Assembly: GCA_965230045.1 (NCBI GenBank)
Contig: OZ245940.1
Coordinates: 124,001-188,000 of the forward strand
From: G963662905 sp965230045
GTDB lineage: Bacteria > Bacteroidota > Bacteroidia > Bacteroidales > WRLA01
Reading direction: 5' to 3'
DNA length: 64,000 nucleotides
The translations under genes were made by a program, and so were the position numbers. Shown here in pieces: positions 17,589 to 25,150 of the stretch. Numbering within the stretch: position 1 is the stretch's first letter; each line of letters starts with the position of its first letter. Under the pieces are notes generated by a model, which saw only the letters and a list, made by a program, of their open reading frames with translations, did not search any database and was not told where the DNA came from.

Positions 17589-19658
17589 ATGAAAAAAAGT
17601 GTTTTGCTTCTGTCTCTTTTCATGATATCATTTATTATGAAAGCTCAGGAATGGACCTGGTTAAACCCAAACCCCACAAGCCTTACATTACAATCTGCTT
17701 GTTTCACAGACTCGCTCCGGGGAGTTATTGTGGGCAATAATGGCATCATAAGCAAAACAACAGACGGGGGCAGCACCTGGGAGCAAGCGAACTCCGGGAC
17801 AACAAATCATTTACTTTCCGTTCACTTTGTAAATTCAAATATAGGATTTGCGGTCGGGCATAATGGCACATTTCTTAAAACAACAGACGGAGGGTCAAAC
17901 TGGTTTCGCCCCTGCAATTTGGAAAGCATTATACTGTATTCCGTTTTCTTCATCAATGAAAATACAGGATTTATTGCCGGGCAAGATGGAAGCATTATGA
18001 AAACAAATAACGGCGGACACAATTGGGTCAAATTAAGCACGGGAATTTATGCTACAGCCTTTTACGCAATACATTTTCTAAATCAGGATATTGGGTATGT
18101 TGCCGGAAGTGACGGCATAATTCTGAAAACAACAAATGGCGGAACAAGTTGGTCTGTATTAAATTCAGGCACTGACAATAATTTATATTGCCTGCAATTC
18201 AGCAACGGCTGTACAGGCTTTGCTGCCGGAGCATTCGGCACCTTATTAAAAACTACTGACGGAGGAGGCAATTGGGCAAATCAGGCCGACCACGTTCCGT
18301 TCAATTTACATTCCGTCTCTTTCTGGAACGAATCACAGGGCATTGCTGTTGGGGAACGAATCATCTTAACCACAAACGATTACGGCAACACCTGGATAAG
18401 TCAGCCCTTACCAAATTATGAAATGCTTTTTTCTGTTCAGGCAAGTGGCCGGGCAACAGCATATGCAGTTGGGTATGGTGGAACCCTTATTAAAACAACG
18501 AATCAAGGTTTGGAATGGACAAACCTATCCTCCGGAACGAGATCGGGTTTTTCCGCTGTTTTCTTTACCGATGATTTTACGGGCTATGCTGTTGGCGGAG
18601 AAAATGGTCAGTTGTTGAAAACATCAAACAGCGGAAAAGACTGGAGCACGCTCTCAAGCGGAACAAGCAATCATCTGAACTCAATACACTTTCCTATGCC
18701 CACCATAGGTTACGCAGCAGGAGGCTCCGGTACTGTTATAAAAACAGAAGATGCCGGCACAAACTGGGCTGTATTGAATACGGGTACGACCCGGTTATTA
18801 AGTGATATATTTTTCCCAGACCAAAACACGGGTTATGCAGTTGGAACCGGAGGCACAATAATTAAAACATCGGATGGAGGACAAACATGGACAAGCCAGG
18901 TTTCCGGAACGACCATAGATTTATACGCGGTTCATTTTACCGACCCAAACCATGGTGTTGCCGTAGGAGGTTTTAATGGTGTACCTCACAATGGAATTAT
19001 TTTAAAAACAGAGGATGGTGGAAACGAATGGACACAGGCACATACAAACCATTCGCTGTTTTGGGTCTATTCGGTTTATTTCATAAATGATTCTATTGGA
19101 TTTACTGCAGGTTGGAGCGGGCAAATTTTCAAAACCACAGACGCCGGAATGAATTGGGAAAAACAAACATATGAGGCAAAGCATGATCTCCGTTCCATCT
19201 ATTTCAGCGATAAAAACAATGGATATGCCTGTGGGAATCTTGGAATAATTATAAAAACAACAAATGGTGGCGCAGACTGGACCGAGCTGAACCGCCCATG
19301 TGCATATACACTTTACTCTGTTCATTTTACAGACTCAACAACCGGCTATATTGTGGGCCCAAACGGAACGATCCTAAAAACTTCCAGCGGAGGCGAACTC
19401 CCTGTTCATGTTTCTTCTGAAAATCATAATGAACATGAATTATTACTATTTCCAAACCCTGTAGATGATTACCTTACAATTGAAAGTCCATTTGAAGGAC
19501 ACTTATTTTTGTTCAACATAAAAGGCCAGCTAATCCGTGATTGCCATATCAAAAAGGGAATAACGAGCATAAAAACCGATAACTTAGGAAGCGGCATTTA
19601 CCTGATTAAAATAAGCGGAAACAATATTGAGTGGGGCGGAAAAATTATCAAAAAATAA
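17589..19658 (+). CDS. T9SS-secreted YCF48/BNR-like repeat protein
   Basis: 689 residues. Signal peptide (KSVLLLSLFMISFIMKAQ) followed by about 13 repeats of ~43 residues with the pattern G-y/f-a-v-G-x-x-G-x-I-x-K-T-T-x-G-G-x-x-W, which form a beta-propeller of the YCF48/sortilin-like type. The C-terminal ~75 residues are a type A sorting domain (LLFPNPVDDYLTIES ... LGSGIYLIKISG ... GGKIIKK). Known proteins of this build are surface or secreted and bind ligands; no catalytic residues were seen. It is transcribed alone. The upstream gap is long and AT-rich. Confidence 0.88.
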   Translation: MKKSVLLLSLFMISFIMKAQEWTWLNPNPTSLTLQSACFTDSLRGVIVGNNGIISKTTDGGSTWEQANSGTTNHLLSVHFVNSNIGFAVGHNGTFLKTTDGGSNWFRPCNLESIILYSVFFINENTGFIAGQDGSIMKTNNGGHNWVKLSTGIYATAFYAIHFLNQDIGYVAGSDGIILKTTNGGTSWSVLNSGTDNNLYCLQFSNGCTGFAAGAFGTLLKTTDGGGNWANQADHVPFNLHSVSFWNESQGIAVGERIILTTNDYGNTWISQPLPNYEMLFSVQASGRATAYAVGYGGTLIKTTNQGLEWTNLSSGTRSGFSAVFFTDDFTGYAVGGENGQLLKTSNSGKDWSTLSSGTSNHLNSIHFPMPTIGYAAGGSGTVIKTEDAGTNWAVLNTGTTRLLSDIFFPDQNTGYAVGTGGTIIKTSDGGQTWTSQVSGTTIDLYAVHFTDPNHGVAVGGFNGVPHNGIILKTEDGGNEWTQAHTNHSLFWVYSVYFINDSIGFTAGWSGQIFKTTDAGMNWEKQTYEAKHDLRSIYFSDKNNGYACGNLGIIIKTTNGGADWTELNRPCAYTLYSVHFTDSTTGYIVGPNGTILKTSSGGELPVHVSSENHNEHELLLFPNPVDDYLTIESPFEGHLFLFNIKGQLIRDCHIKKGITSIKTDNLGSGIYLIKISGNNIEWGGKIIKK

Positions 19659-19692
19659 TCCTGGTGATTTAACCTGACAGATTCACAAAGTC

Positions 19693-19808
19693 TTCTATTA
19701 CGCACCAAAAACCTGCGCTCCCATGCTCTTATTTCGTTTTGCACCGGGTCACTGATCCAGTAGAATGTGCCTTTGACGAAAATTTATTTATAAAGCCGGG
19801 CAGAAGAA
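19693..19808. repeat. Degenerate copy of the 173-bp foldback element
   Basis: CTATTACGC-ACCAAAA, TGCGCTCCC, CTTATTTCGTTTTG and TTTGACGAAAATTTATTTATAAAGC follow the same order as in the intact element at 19867-20039, but the left terminus and middle are missing or changed. Confidence 0.45.
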
Positions 19809-19866
19809 TTGAATTAATATATTTGTCGTGCAAACTTTTTCCTTTTTTTAATGGAGATGTCCCTAA

Positions 19867-20039
19867 CCTGCATTATTCATAAAATTATCTATTACGCGCC
19901 CAAAACGCTGCAATAGAAAGGAATGCTATCTTTTTGGTGCTCAAAATAGCTACGGCTATTCCTGTGCGCCAAAAATCTGCGCTCCCTTTCTCTTATTGCG
20001 TTTTGTGTGCTCATGACGAAAATTCATGAATAAAGCAGG
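19867..20039. repeat. 173-bp foldback element with terminal inverted repeats
   Basis: The ends CCTGCATTATTCATAAAATT and, reversed, CCTGCTTTATTCATGAATTT are near-identical. Inside, AAAACGC..CAATAGAAAGG pairs with CCTTTCTCTTATTGCGTTTT, so nearly the whole element can fold back. It has no coding capacity and looks like a small non-autonomous (MITE-like) element. A solo piece with the same end lies at 21950-21971. Confidence 0.6.
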
Positions 20040-20090
20040 CTAAAGCCATAAGGAGTCGCCCAAAATCAGGATGCTACAATATTAACTGCT

Positions 20091-21194
20091 ATGAACACAG
20101 AACAAATACGAAAATTATTTCCCGTAACTAAAGAAGCTGTTTACCTAAACAATGCGTCTCAGGCACCTTTAAATACATTGGTAAACGACAGGCTTCAGGC
20201 ATCTTTAAAAGTTGAATTAAATCCTGTAGGCAAAAAAGGATTTGATCGCAATATTGTTCGTGTTCTATTATCAAAAATATTAGGTGGTTCACCCGAAGAA
20301 TATGCACTGGTAACAAGCACCGGAGTAGGGATTAATATTGTGGCGCAGGGGTTAGATCTAAAAAAAGGAGACAATATTATCGTTCCTGAGCGGGAACACT
20401 GGAACAACTGTTTCCCCTGGATAGCACTTCATCAAAAAGGTGTAGAGATTAGATTTGCCAAAATTAATAATGACAATAGTTATGATCCGGAAGCCATTGA
20501 AAAACTAATCGATAATAAAACGCGGGTCGTAGCCATCGCTGCTGTGCGGTTTAATAGTGGTTTTAGGCCAAATCTGGCTGCAATAGGAAAAGCAGCTCAC
20601 AAAAATAACGCCTTGTTTGTAGTAGATGCAGCACAGGGCGCGGGCATGATTCCACTGGATGTAGAAAAATATCAGATTGATGTAATGGCCGGCTGTGGTT
20701 TTAAATGGCTGTTGGGCATGCATGGAACTGGATTCCTGTATGTGAGCAAAAGAATAGCACATATGATCAATCCCGTTTTACCGGGAATGTTTGCGGCAGA
20801 AAACCAATATGATGAGCTACGTTTTTATAAAGATTCACGAAAATTTGAAACCGGAACCATTGCATATTCACTTTTTGATGCCTGGGTAGCTGGTCTCCAA
20901 CTGATTCTTGATATTGGTGTCGATAATATTTATAAAACCGCTTTAAAAAATACGGACTTGTTGATCGATGGACTCAAGAACAAAGAATATCAGATTGTTA
21001 CGCCAATAAAAAAGCGAACAGAAAGAACGGCTATAGTTCATTTTAATGCAGGCTCTTTCGATGCAACAAAATCACTTTATAAAAAACTTAAGCGTCATAA
21101 TGTGCTTGTGACTTTACAAGCAGAAAACATCAGAGTAAGCACGGCTTTCTTCACCCTGGAAAACGAAATTTTGTATTTCCTGAGCTTGATTTAG
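20091..21194 (+). CDS. Class V aminotransferase-fold PLP enzyme (cysteine-desulfurase-like)
   Basis: 367 residues. Fold type I, class V: N-terminal VYLNNASQAPLN, VTSTGVGINIVAQGL, the PLP-binding Asp in FVVDAAQGAGMI, and the Schiff-base Lys205 in CGFKWLLG. The late GTIAYSLFDAWVAGL segment matches the SufS/isopenicillin-N-epimerase branch. The flexible loop that holds the catalytic cysteine in true cysteine desulfurases was not found, so desulfurase activity is doubtful. Codons are AT-rich (15 G+C in the 60 bases from 20461), unlike most neighbours, and repeats lie on both sides, which suggests a transferred gene. The substrate cannot be inferred. Confidence 0.75.
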   Translation: MNTEQIRKLFPVTKEAVYLNNASQAPLNTLVNDRLQASLKVELNPVGKKGFDRNIVRVLLSKILGGSPEEYALVTSTGVGINIVAQGLDLKKGDNIIVPEREHWNNCFPWIALHQKGVEIRFAKINNDNSYDPEAIEKLIDNKTRVVAIAAVRFNSGFRPNLAAIGKAAHKNNALFVVDAAQGAGMIPLDVEKYQIDVMAGCGFKWLLGMHGTGFLYVSKRIAHMINPVLPGMFAAENQYDELRFYKDSRKFETGTIAYSLFDAWVAGLQLILDIGVDNIYKTALKNTDLLIDGLKNKEYQIVTPIKKRTERTAIVHFNAGSFDATKSLYKKLKRHNVLVTLQAENIRVSTAFFTLENEILYFLSLI

Positions 21195-21322
21195 TGTTTA
21201 TTCTTCTGTTGAAATCAATAATTAAACGTACATCAGCAACGGATTATCCTAAAAAATTATTAACTTTTGCAATGGGTTACTTTACTTATAATGTAGCTTG
21301 CGACAGGTTTTTGCGATAAGCA

Positions 21323-21741
21323 CGATTTACCTGTGGTGAATCAAAGGGGGGTGGGTACAAAGCCGTTCTGCCCTGTGGGCAGGCGGGCTTTTTGCATATA
21401 AAGGTGCTGAAACGGGGGTTTCGTAGCTCATTTTAAAATCCAGGAGTTCTTAGAACTCTATTCACTTTTTTTGACAGGATTTACCTGCGGTGAATCCAAG
21501 GGGGGTGGGTACAAAGCAAAAGCCGTTCTGCCCTGAGGGCAGGTGGGCTTTTTGCATATAGGCGTGCTGAAACAGGGTTTCGAAGCAAATTTGAAATGTT
21601 GAAGTTTTAAAAACTATTATCATAACCCTGAATAGGATTTACCTGCGGTGAATCCAATGGGGGTGGGGTACAAAGCAAAAGCCGTTCTGCCCTGAGGGCA
21701 GGTGGGCTTTTTGCATATAGGCGTGCTGAAACAGGGTTTCG
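21323..21741 (+). repeat. Three tandem copies of a ~105-base multi-hairpin repeat
   Basis: Copies at 21323-21423, 21477-21582 and 21635-21741 are about 155 bases apart. Each reads GGATTTACCTGCGGTG..ATCC, GGGGGGTGGGTACAAAGC, a nested hairpin AAGCC..TGCCCTGAGGGCA..GGGCTTTTTGC, CATATAGGCGTGC and a last GAAAC-AGG-GTTTC stem. Copy 1 is the most diverged. The GGGCTTTTTGC half looks like an intrinsic terminator. The array ends against tRNA-Pro; no gene lies between 21195 and 21792. Confidence 0.75.
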
Positions 21742-21763
21742 CACGCCTATATGCAAAAAGCCC
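21704..21763. repeat. 23-bp perfect inverted repeat beside tRNA-Pro
   Basis: Bases 21704-21726 (GGGCTTTTTGCATATAGGCG + TGC) are the exact reverse complement of 21741-21763, with a 14-base spacer that itself forms GAAAC/GTTTC. It joins repeat copy 3 head-on to the 3' flank of tRNA-Pro. Confidence 0.75.
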
Positions 21764-21788
21764 CTTCGCCACGCGAAAAGGCTTTTGC
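21753..21788 (-). terminator. Terminator of tRNA-Pro
   Basis: On the minus strand GCAAAAGCC pairs with GGCTTTTTGC around a GC-rich loop and passes into a T-run, starting five bases after the tRNA 3' end. Confidence 0.65.
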
Positions 21789-21792
21789 TTTG

Positions 21793-21866
21793 TCGGGATG
21801 ACAGGATTTGAACCTGCGACCCCTTCGTCCCGAACGAAGTACGCTACCGGACTGCGCTACATCCCG
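21793..21866 (-). tRNA. tRNA-Pro (anticodon CGG)
   Basis: Minus strand, 74 bases including discriminator A. The 7-bp acceptor stem CGGGATG/CATCCCG is perfect; the anticodon stem CTTCG/CGAAG encloses loop TTCGGGA with anticodon CGG; the T arm is GCAGG-TTCAAAT-CCTGT. The 3' CCA is not encoded. Arm sequences closely resemble bacterial proK-type tRNAs. Confidence 0.95.
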
Positions 21867-21879
21867 ATTTTTGAGGATG

Positions 21880-21887
21880 CAAAGTTA
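21880..21887 (-). promoter_or_regulatory. -7 box of tRNA-Pro
   Basis: TAACTTTG on the minus strand, an exact TAnnTTTG match, ends 13 bases before the tRNA 5' end. An upstream TTTTTG exists at about 24 bases, longer than the usual 19. Confidence 0.55.
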
Positions 21888-21949
21888 AAAAAATTTTAAA
21901 TATTGCATTCACAAAAATTCGGGAAGAAGAATATCTCCTGGTATTCTTA

Positions 21950-21971
21950 CCTGCTCTATTTATAAAGCAGG
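21950..21971. other. Short hairpin after the DsrE-like gene
   Basis: CCTGCT pairs with AGCAGG around CTATTTATAA. It lies five bases past the stop at 21976 and shares the CCTGC-TTTAT end with the foldback element at 19867-20039, so it may be a solo repeat end doubling as a weak terminator. Confidence 0.4.
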
Positions 21972-21975
21972 CTTA

Positions 21976-22476
21976 CTATGTGAAAATAATCTGTGTATTC
22001 CGGCCTCCAGCCATTTCATAAAACTCACCAACCGTTAAAACGGCTTTAACCTCTTCCCAAAGATCATCTTTTTTAAGTTTAAACATATCCATTGCGAGTT
22101 TGCAGGCAAACACTTCTCCTCCTCCTGCGGTGATCATTTCCAGAAACTCATCAACCGGAGGCACGTCCAAAGCATCCATTTGCTTGCGCATCATAGACGA
22201 TACACCCGCCTCAACTCCGGGCAATACGCCCAAAAGGGTAGGAAAAGGCATGCCGCCCGGCATTCGCATCGCCGGATTGCCCACTGTTGCTGTATGCAGA
22301 TTGTTCATTCGGTTTTTCGTAATGGCATCCAAACCGAAAAAGGTGAAAAACAGCTTGGCCTCAATACCTTCCATCACTGCTCCATTGGCCATCACCAGGG
22401 CAGCATAAACATCCTCCAAATTACCTTTGGCACAGATGATGCAGACCTTCTTTAATTTATCTTCCTGATTTGTCAT
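21976..22476 (-). CDS. DsrE/DsrF/DrsH-like sulfur-relay family protein
   Basis: 166 residues from ATG 22476, which has an unusually strong AGGAGG ribosome site for this phylum just upstream; a TTG nine codons earlier is less likely. The DsrE fold is indicated by KKVCIICAKGNLEDVYAAL at the start, a hydrophobic segment (AKLFFTFFGLDAI), a Met/Gly/Pro-rich loop (PAMRMPGGMPFP) and the conserved cysteine in EVFACKLAMDMF. Relatives are peripheral-membrane or soluble proteins that carry persulfide sulfur. It ends the minus-strand sulfur cluster, 17 bases after the DsrC-like gene, and would have been co-transcribed with SQR before the IS66 insertion. Confidence 0.85.
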   Translation of the reverse strand: MTNQEDKLKKVCIICAKGNLEDVYAALVMANGAVMEGIEAKLFFTFFGLDAITKNRMNNLHTATVGNPAMRMPGGMPFPTLLGVLPGVEAGVSSMMRKQMDALDVPPVDEFLEMITAGGGEVFACKLAMDMFKLKKDDLWEEVKAVLTVGEFYEMAGGRNTQIIFT

Positions 22477-22493
22477 TTTTATGCTCCTCCTTT

Positions 22494-22802
22494 TTAAACA
22501 CAAGATGTTGGCCTGGGTATTCCGGCGATCCTGGAAGATATTTTCAATGGCCCGCCGGGAAAAAGTTTATACAGACCTTTAATATCAACAATGCCCGATT
22601 TCCCCACGGAACGTATCGTCAGGTTGGCTCCTTCGGCATGTTTGGCACGCAGATAATGAAGCACCTCCATATGTTTTTCTGTTAGCTCGATATTTTCTTC
22701 TTTCGCAATTTCCTTTGCGATTTCTTCATTCCAGACTGAAGGTTCAGCCAGATATCCATCGGCTGTAAAGGGAACATTGGTTCCTGCTATTGTTTTTTCC
22801 AT
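22494..22802 (-). CDS. TusE/DsrC/DsvC family sulfur-carrier protein
   Basis: 102 residues. The family hallmark is the C-terminal arm ending PRPTSCV, with the carrier cysteine (Cys101) next to last. The second cysteine found ten residues earlier in dissimilatory DsrC is a serine here (ISSRIAGIP), so only the TusE-type single cysteine remains. The body (FTADGYLAEPSVWNEEIAKE, LTEKHMEVLHYLR, KLFPGGP) matches the family. It probably accepts and passes on persulfide sulfur within the SQR/DUF1641/DsrE cluster; dsrAB are not in the window. The IS66 element begins 17 bases upstream of its start codon, probably separating it from the operon promoter. Confidence 0.88.
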   Translation of the reverse strand: MEKTIAGTNVPFTADGYLAEPSVWNEEIAKEIAKEENIELTEKHMEVLHYLRAKHAEGANLTIRSVGKSGIVDIKGLYKLFPGGPLKISSRIAGIPRPTSCV

Positions 22803-22818
22803 AATAAATTGATTTTTA

Positions 22819-24462
22819 GTAACTAATCAGTGTCAGAAAAAAATCAATCCTTATTAACAATTTTCGCTGTGGCTTGTGAATAACTTTCTGGGGTTGATGC
22901 GTTTAAAGGCTCTGTGATTTTGCTATTTGTTTGCCTTTGGATTTCGGGTTTAAATATTGGGTTCTCCTTGGGGTATTTTTCAAAAATCATTGGCTGTTCA
23001 CAATTTGCTGTTTCCTGTGTTCGTAACTAAACCGCTGGTAATTTGACTTTTGCCTCCAACCTACACTACTTTTGAAAGAAAAAAGTTTTGGACAAAGATT
23101 TCATTATACAAGAGCTTTTCAAAAGGATCGGCCAGCTTGAAAGAAGACTGGAAGCCCTTGAGTTGGAAAACAAAAAACTCAAAGAAAAGCTTGCCAAATA
23201 CCAAACACCAAAAAACAGCAACAACAGCTCAATACCTCCCTCCCAAGATCAGAACCGCCCTAAGCGCAGGAGTTTGAGGGAAAAGACAGGGCGTAAGCCA
23301 GGCGGACAGGCAGGGCGGAAAGGAAACACACTTAAGATGGCCCAAGTGCCTGACACTATTGAGAAGCACATCCCCTCATATTGCAAGTGTTGCGGAAAAG
23401 ACCTTGCTTCTTTGCCCGTACAATTAGCCGGTAAACGCCAGGTATTTGATATTCCCGAGATAAAGTTACATGTCACAGAACACCGGGTATATAAAAAGGT
23501 TTGCAGTTGTGGCCATGAAACCAAGTGTGATTATCCATCTCAGGCCAATGCCCCGGTAAGCTATGGGAACAACATTGAAAGTTTGATCGGGTATTTCCAT
23601 ACCAGGCAGTACCTGCCCTTTCTGCGTATGAAAGAACTTTTCAGGGATGTTTTCCACGTTCCCATAAGCGAAGGGGGCATCCATTATTTGCTCAATAAAC
23701 TAAAGCGTAAGGCCCAACCAGCCTATGACCTAATAAAGCAAAAGTTGCTTTCGGGAGGATATTGTTTTTCTGTAGGAAGTGATGAGACAGGAGTTAAGGT
23801 TGATGGCAATAAGCACTGGGCATGGACATGGCAAAACCAAGAGGCTACATTCATTACCATCACTGACAACAGGGCACAGAGGAGCATTGGCAATACATTT
23901 AAAGATGGGTTTAAAAACTCTGTGTTGGTACATGATTGCTGGAAGAGCCATTTTAATACTGCTGCGCTGTCGCACCAGATTTGTATGGCACATCTTTTAC
24001 GTGACCTGAATTACTTGTCAGAAAGGTATGGGCATAAATGGAGCAGGATATGCAAACGGCTGTTTCAAACGGCACTGGATTTGAAGAAAAAAATGGACAA
24101 TGCGGGCTGCTACGTACATAACCCAAAGAGGAACGCAATTGAAAACAGGCTGAACAGTTTACTGAAAGCAGAACTGCCGGAAAAACACAACGAATTGCTT
24201 GCATTCAAAAAAAGGCTCGTCAAATACAGGGACTATATCTTCACCTTCTTATATCACCCAGAAGTCCCGCCAGACAATAATGCTTCTGAAAGGGCAATCC
24301 GAAACATAAAAGTAAAACAGAAAGTTTCAGGTCAATTCAGATCGACCGAAGGAGCGGATGCCTTTGCTGTTTTGAGATCAGTTACTGACACAATTATCAA
24401 GAATGGACAGAGTGTTGTGCCTGCTTTGGGAACTATCGCTAATTTGCAGACTGATTAGTTAC
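22819..24462. mobile_element. IS66-family insertion sequence, complete, with 8-bp target duplication
   Basis: 1644 bases. Terminal inverted repeats GTAACTAATCAGT (left 22819-22831; right, inverted, 24450-24462) match perfectly over 13 bases. The flanks 22811-22818 and 24463-24470 are both GATTTTTA, the 8-bp duplication expected of IS66. One transposase gene fills it; the accessory tnpA/tnpB genes of larger IS66 members are absent. Intact ends, an exact duplication and a full-length ORF suggest recent insertion. It sits in what was a 19-base gap between the DUF1641 and DsrC-like genes. Confidence 0.93.
23088..24458 (+). CDS. IS66-family transposase (TnpC type)
   Basis: 456 residues from TTG 23088, the first plausible start, preceded by the purine-rich GAAAGAAAAAAG. 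Order: N-terminal leucine-zipper-like helix (ERRLEALELENKKLKEKL), a PKNSNNSSIPPSQD linker, basic region, zinc-finger-like CKCCGKD and CSCGHE motifs, then the DDE domain with Asp232 (VGSDETG), Asp283 (LVHDCWKSH) and Glu401 (NNASERAIRN). All catalytic residues are present and the frame is intact, so it may be active. It runs opposite to the operon it interrupts. Confidence 0.95.
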   Translation: MDKDFIIQELFKRIGQLERRLEALELENKKLKEKLAKYQTPKNSNNSSIPPSQDQNRPKRRSLREKTGRKPGGQAGRKGNTLKMAQVPDTIEKHIPSYCKCCGKDLASLPVQLAGKRQVFDIPEIKLHVTEHRVYKKVCSCGHETKCDYPSQANAPVSYGNNIESLIGYFHTRQYLPFLRMKELFRDVFHVPISEGGIHYLLNKLKRKAQPAYDLIKQKLLSGGYCFSVGSDETGVKVDGNKHWAWTWQNQEATFITITDNRAQRSIGNTFKDGFKNSVLVHDCWKSHFNTAALSHQICMAHLLRDLNYLSERYGHKWSRICKRLFQTALDLKKKMDNAGCYVHNPKRNAIENRLNSLLKAELPEKHNELLAFKKRLVKYRDYIFTFLYHPEVPPDNNASERAIRNIKVKQKVSGQFRSTEGADAFAVLRSVTDTIIKNGQSVVPALGTIANLQTD

Positions 24463-24473
24463 GATTTTTAATG

Positions 24474-25130
24474 TTATTGATTGTTTTTCCTGATATTTTT
24501 GATCAGCTCCAGCATAAATCCTGAAGCTTGTTTCATTTCGCTGCTCATCAACAATTTTATGGGTGAGGCCGGTTTGGGGTCATCCGATACGGTGGATTGG
24601 AATGCACTGAGCATTTTATTGAATTCCTGCAAAAGTTTTCTGTCGCTTAATTTAGAGGCAATAGCCACAATAAGATCTGCATTTTGCCCGATTTTGTTGA
24701 TTTCCTCCGGCTTTATTGTTGCCATGATTTTTTCGGTATTCAGGGCAATGGCTTTGAAAGCGTCCAGCACGCCCCGTTCGTTCAGCCTGTGGAGTTGTCT
24801 GGAAAAATCGATAATGGCTTCCGTAAGAAGCGGCGAAGCATCTTTGAGTAAATCATTTACGCTTTCGAGGGTATCCATCAGCATACCGAAAGTGCCGATA
24901 TTCCGTATTATTTTCAGCAATAGGCCCTGCAATTCAGCCGGGTCGATCTCCACCTGCTGTTGATCGAGCGCCTGCACCGTGCTGTCGTAAGCATCTTTTC
25001 CAACAATGGCCAGGTCTTTTAAAAGATCATCCTGCGCCATGCTTCTCAACTGCTGATCCCGGATATATTCCAAAACCAAATCCATTTTGCTGTTCAGCTG
25101 GTCTATTTGATGTTGCATTTGTTCGTTCAT
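24474..25130 (-). CDS. DUF1641 family protein
   Basis: 218 residues, almost all helical, no membrane span and no signal peptide. N-terminal coiled-coil-like stretch (QHQIDQLNSKMDLVLEYI), then the DUF1641 core (GTFGMLMDTLESVNDLLKDASPLL and GVLDAFKAIALNTEKI in part). Members are found beside SQR-like flavoproteins and formate dehydrogenase genes; the biochemical role is unknown. It begins 20 bases after the SQR-like gene, so the two are co-transcribed. Three bases after its stop lies the duplicated IS66 target. Confidence 0.8.
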   Translation of the reverse strand: MNEQMQHQIDQLNSKMDLVLEYIRDQQLRSMAQDDLLKDLAIVGKDAYDSTVQALDQQQVEIDPAELQGLLLKIIRNIGTFGMLMDTLESVNDLLKDASPLLTEAIIDFSRQLHRLNERGVLDAFKAIALNTEKIMATIKPEEINKIGQNADLIVAIASKLSDRKLLQEFNKMLSAFQSTVSDDPKPASPIKLLMSSEMKQASGFMLELIKNIRKNNQ

Positions 25131-25150
25131 TATTTTCCTTTCATTAAAAT

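Noticed and set aside
20091..21194. Cysteine desulfurase (SufS/IscS) call
   Set aside because: The PLP lysine and fold match, but the mobile loop with the catalytic cysteine was not found and no suf/isc genes are adjacent.
21323..21741. CRISPR array
   Set aside because: Only three units of ~105 bases with structured interiors; no short constant repeats with unique spacers and no cas genes.
21702..21899. 65-codon ORF over tRNA-Pro
   Set aside because: Read-through of the tRNA and its flanking repeat; GMTGFEPATPSSRTKYATGL is a tRNA-derived translation.
22819..24462. IS66 as parent of the foldback elements
   Set aside because: Its ends (GTAACTAATCAGT) do not resemble TGTCYATAAWGTC or CCTGCTTTATTCAT.
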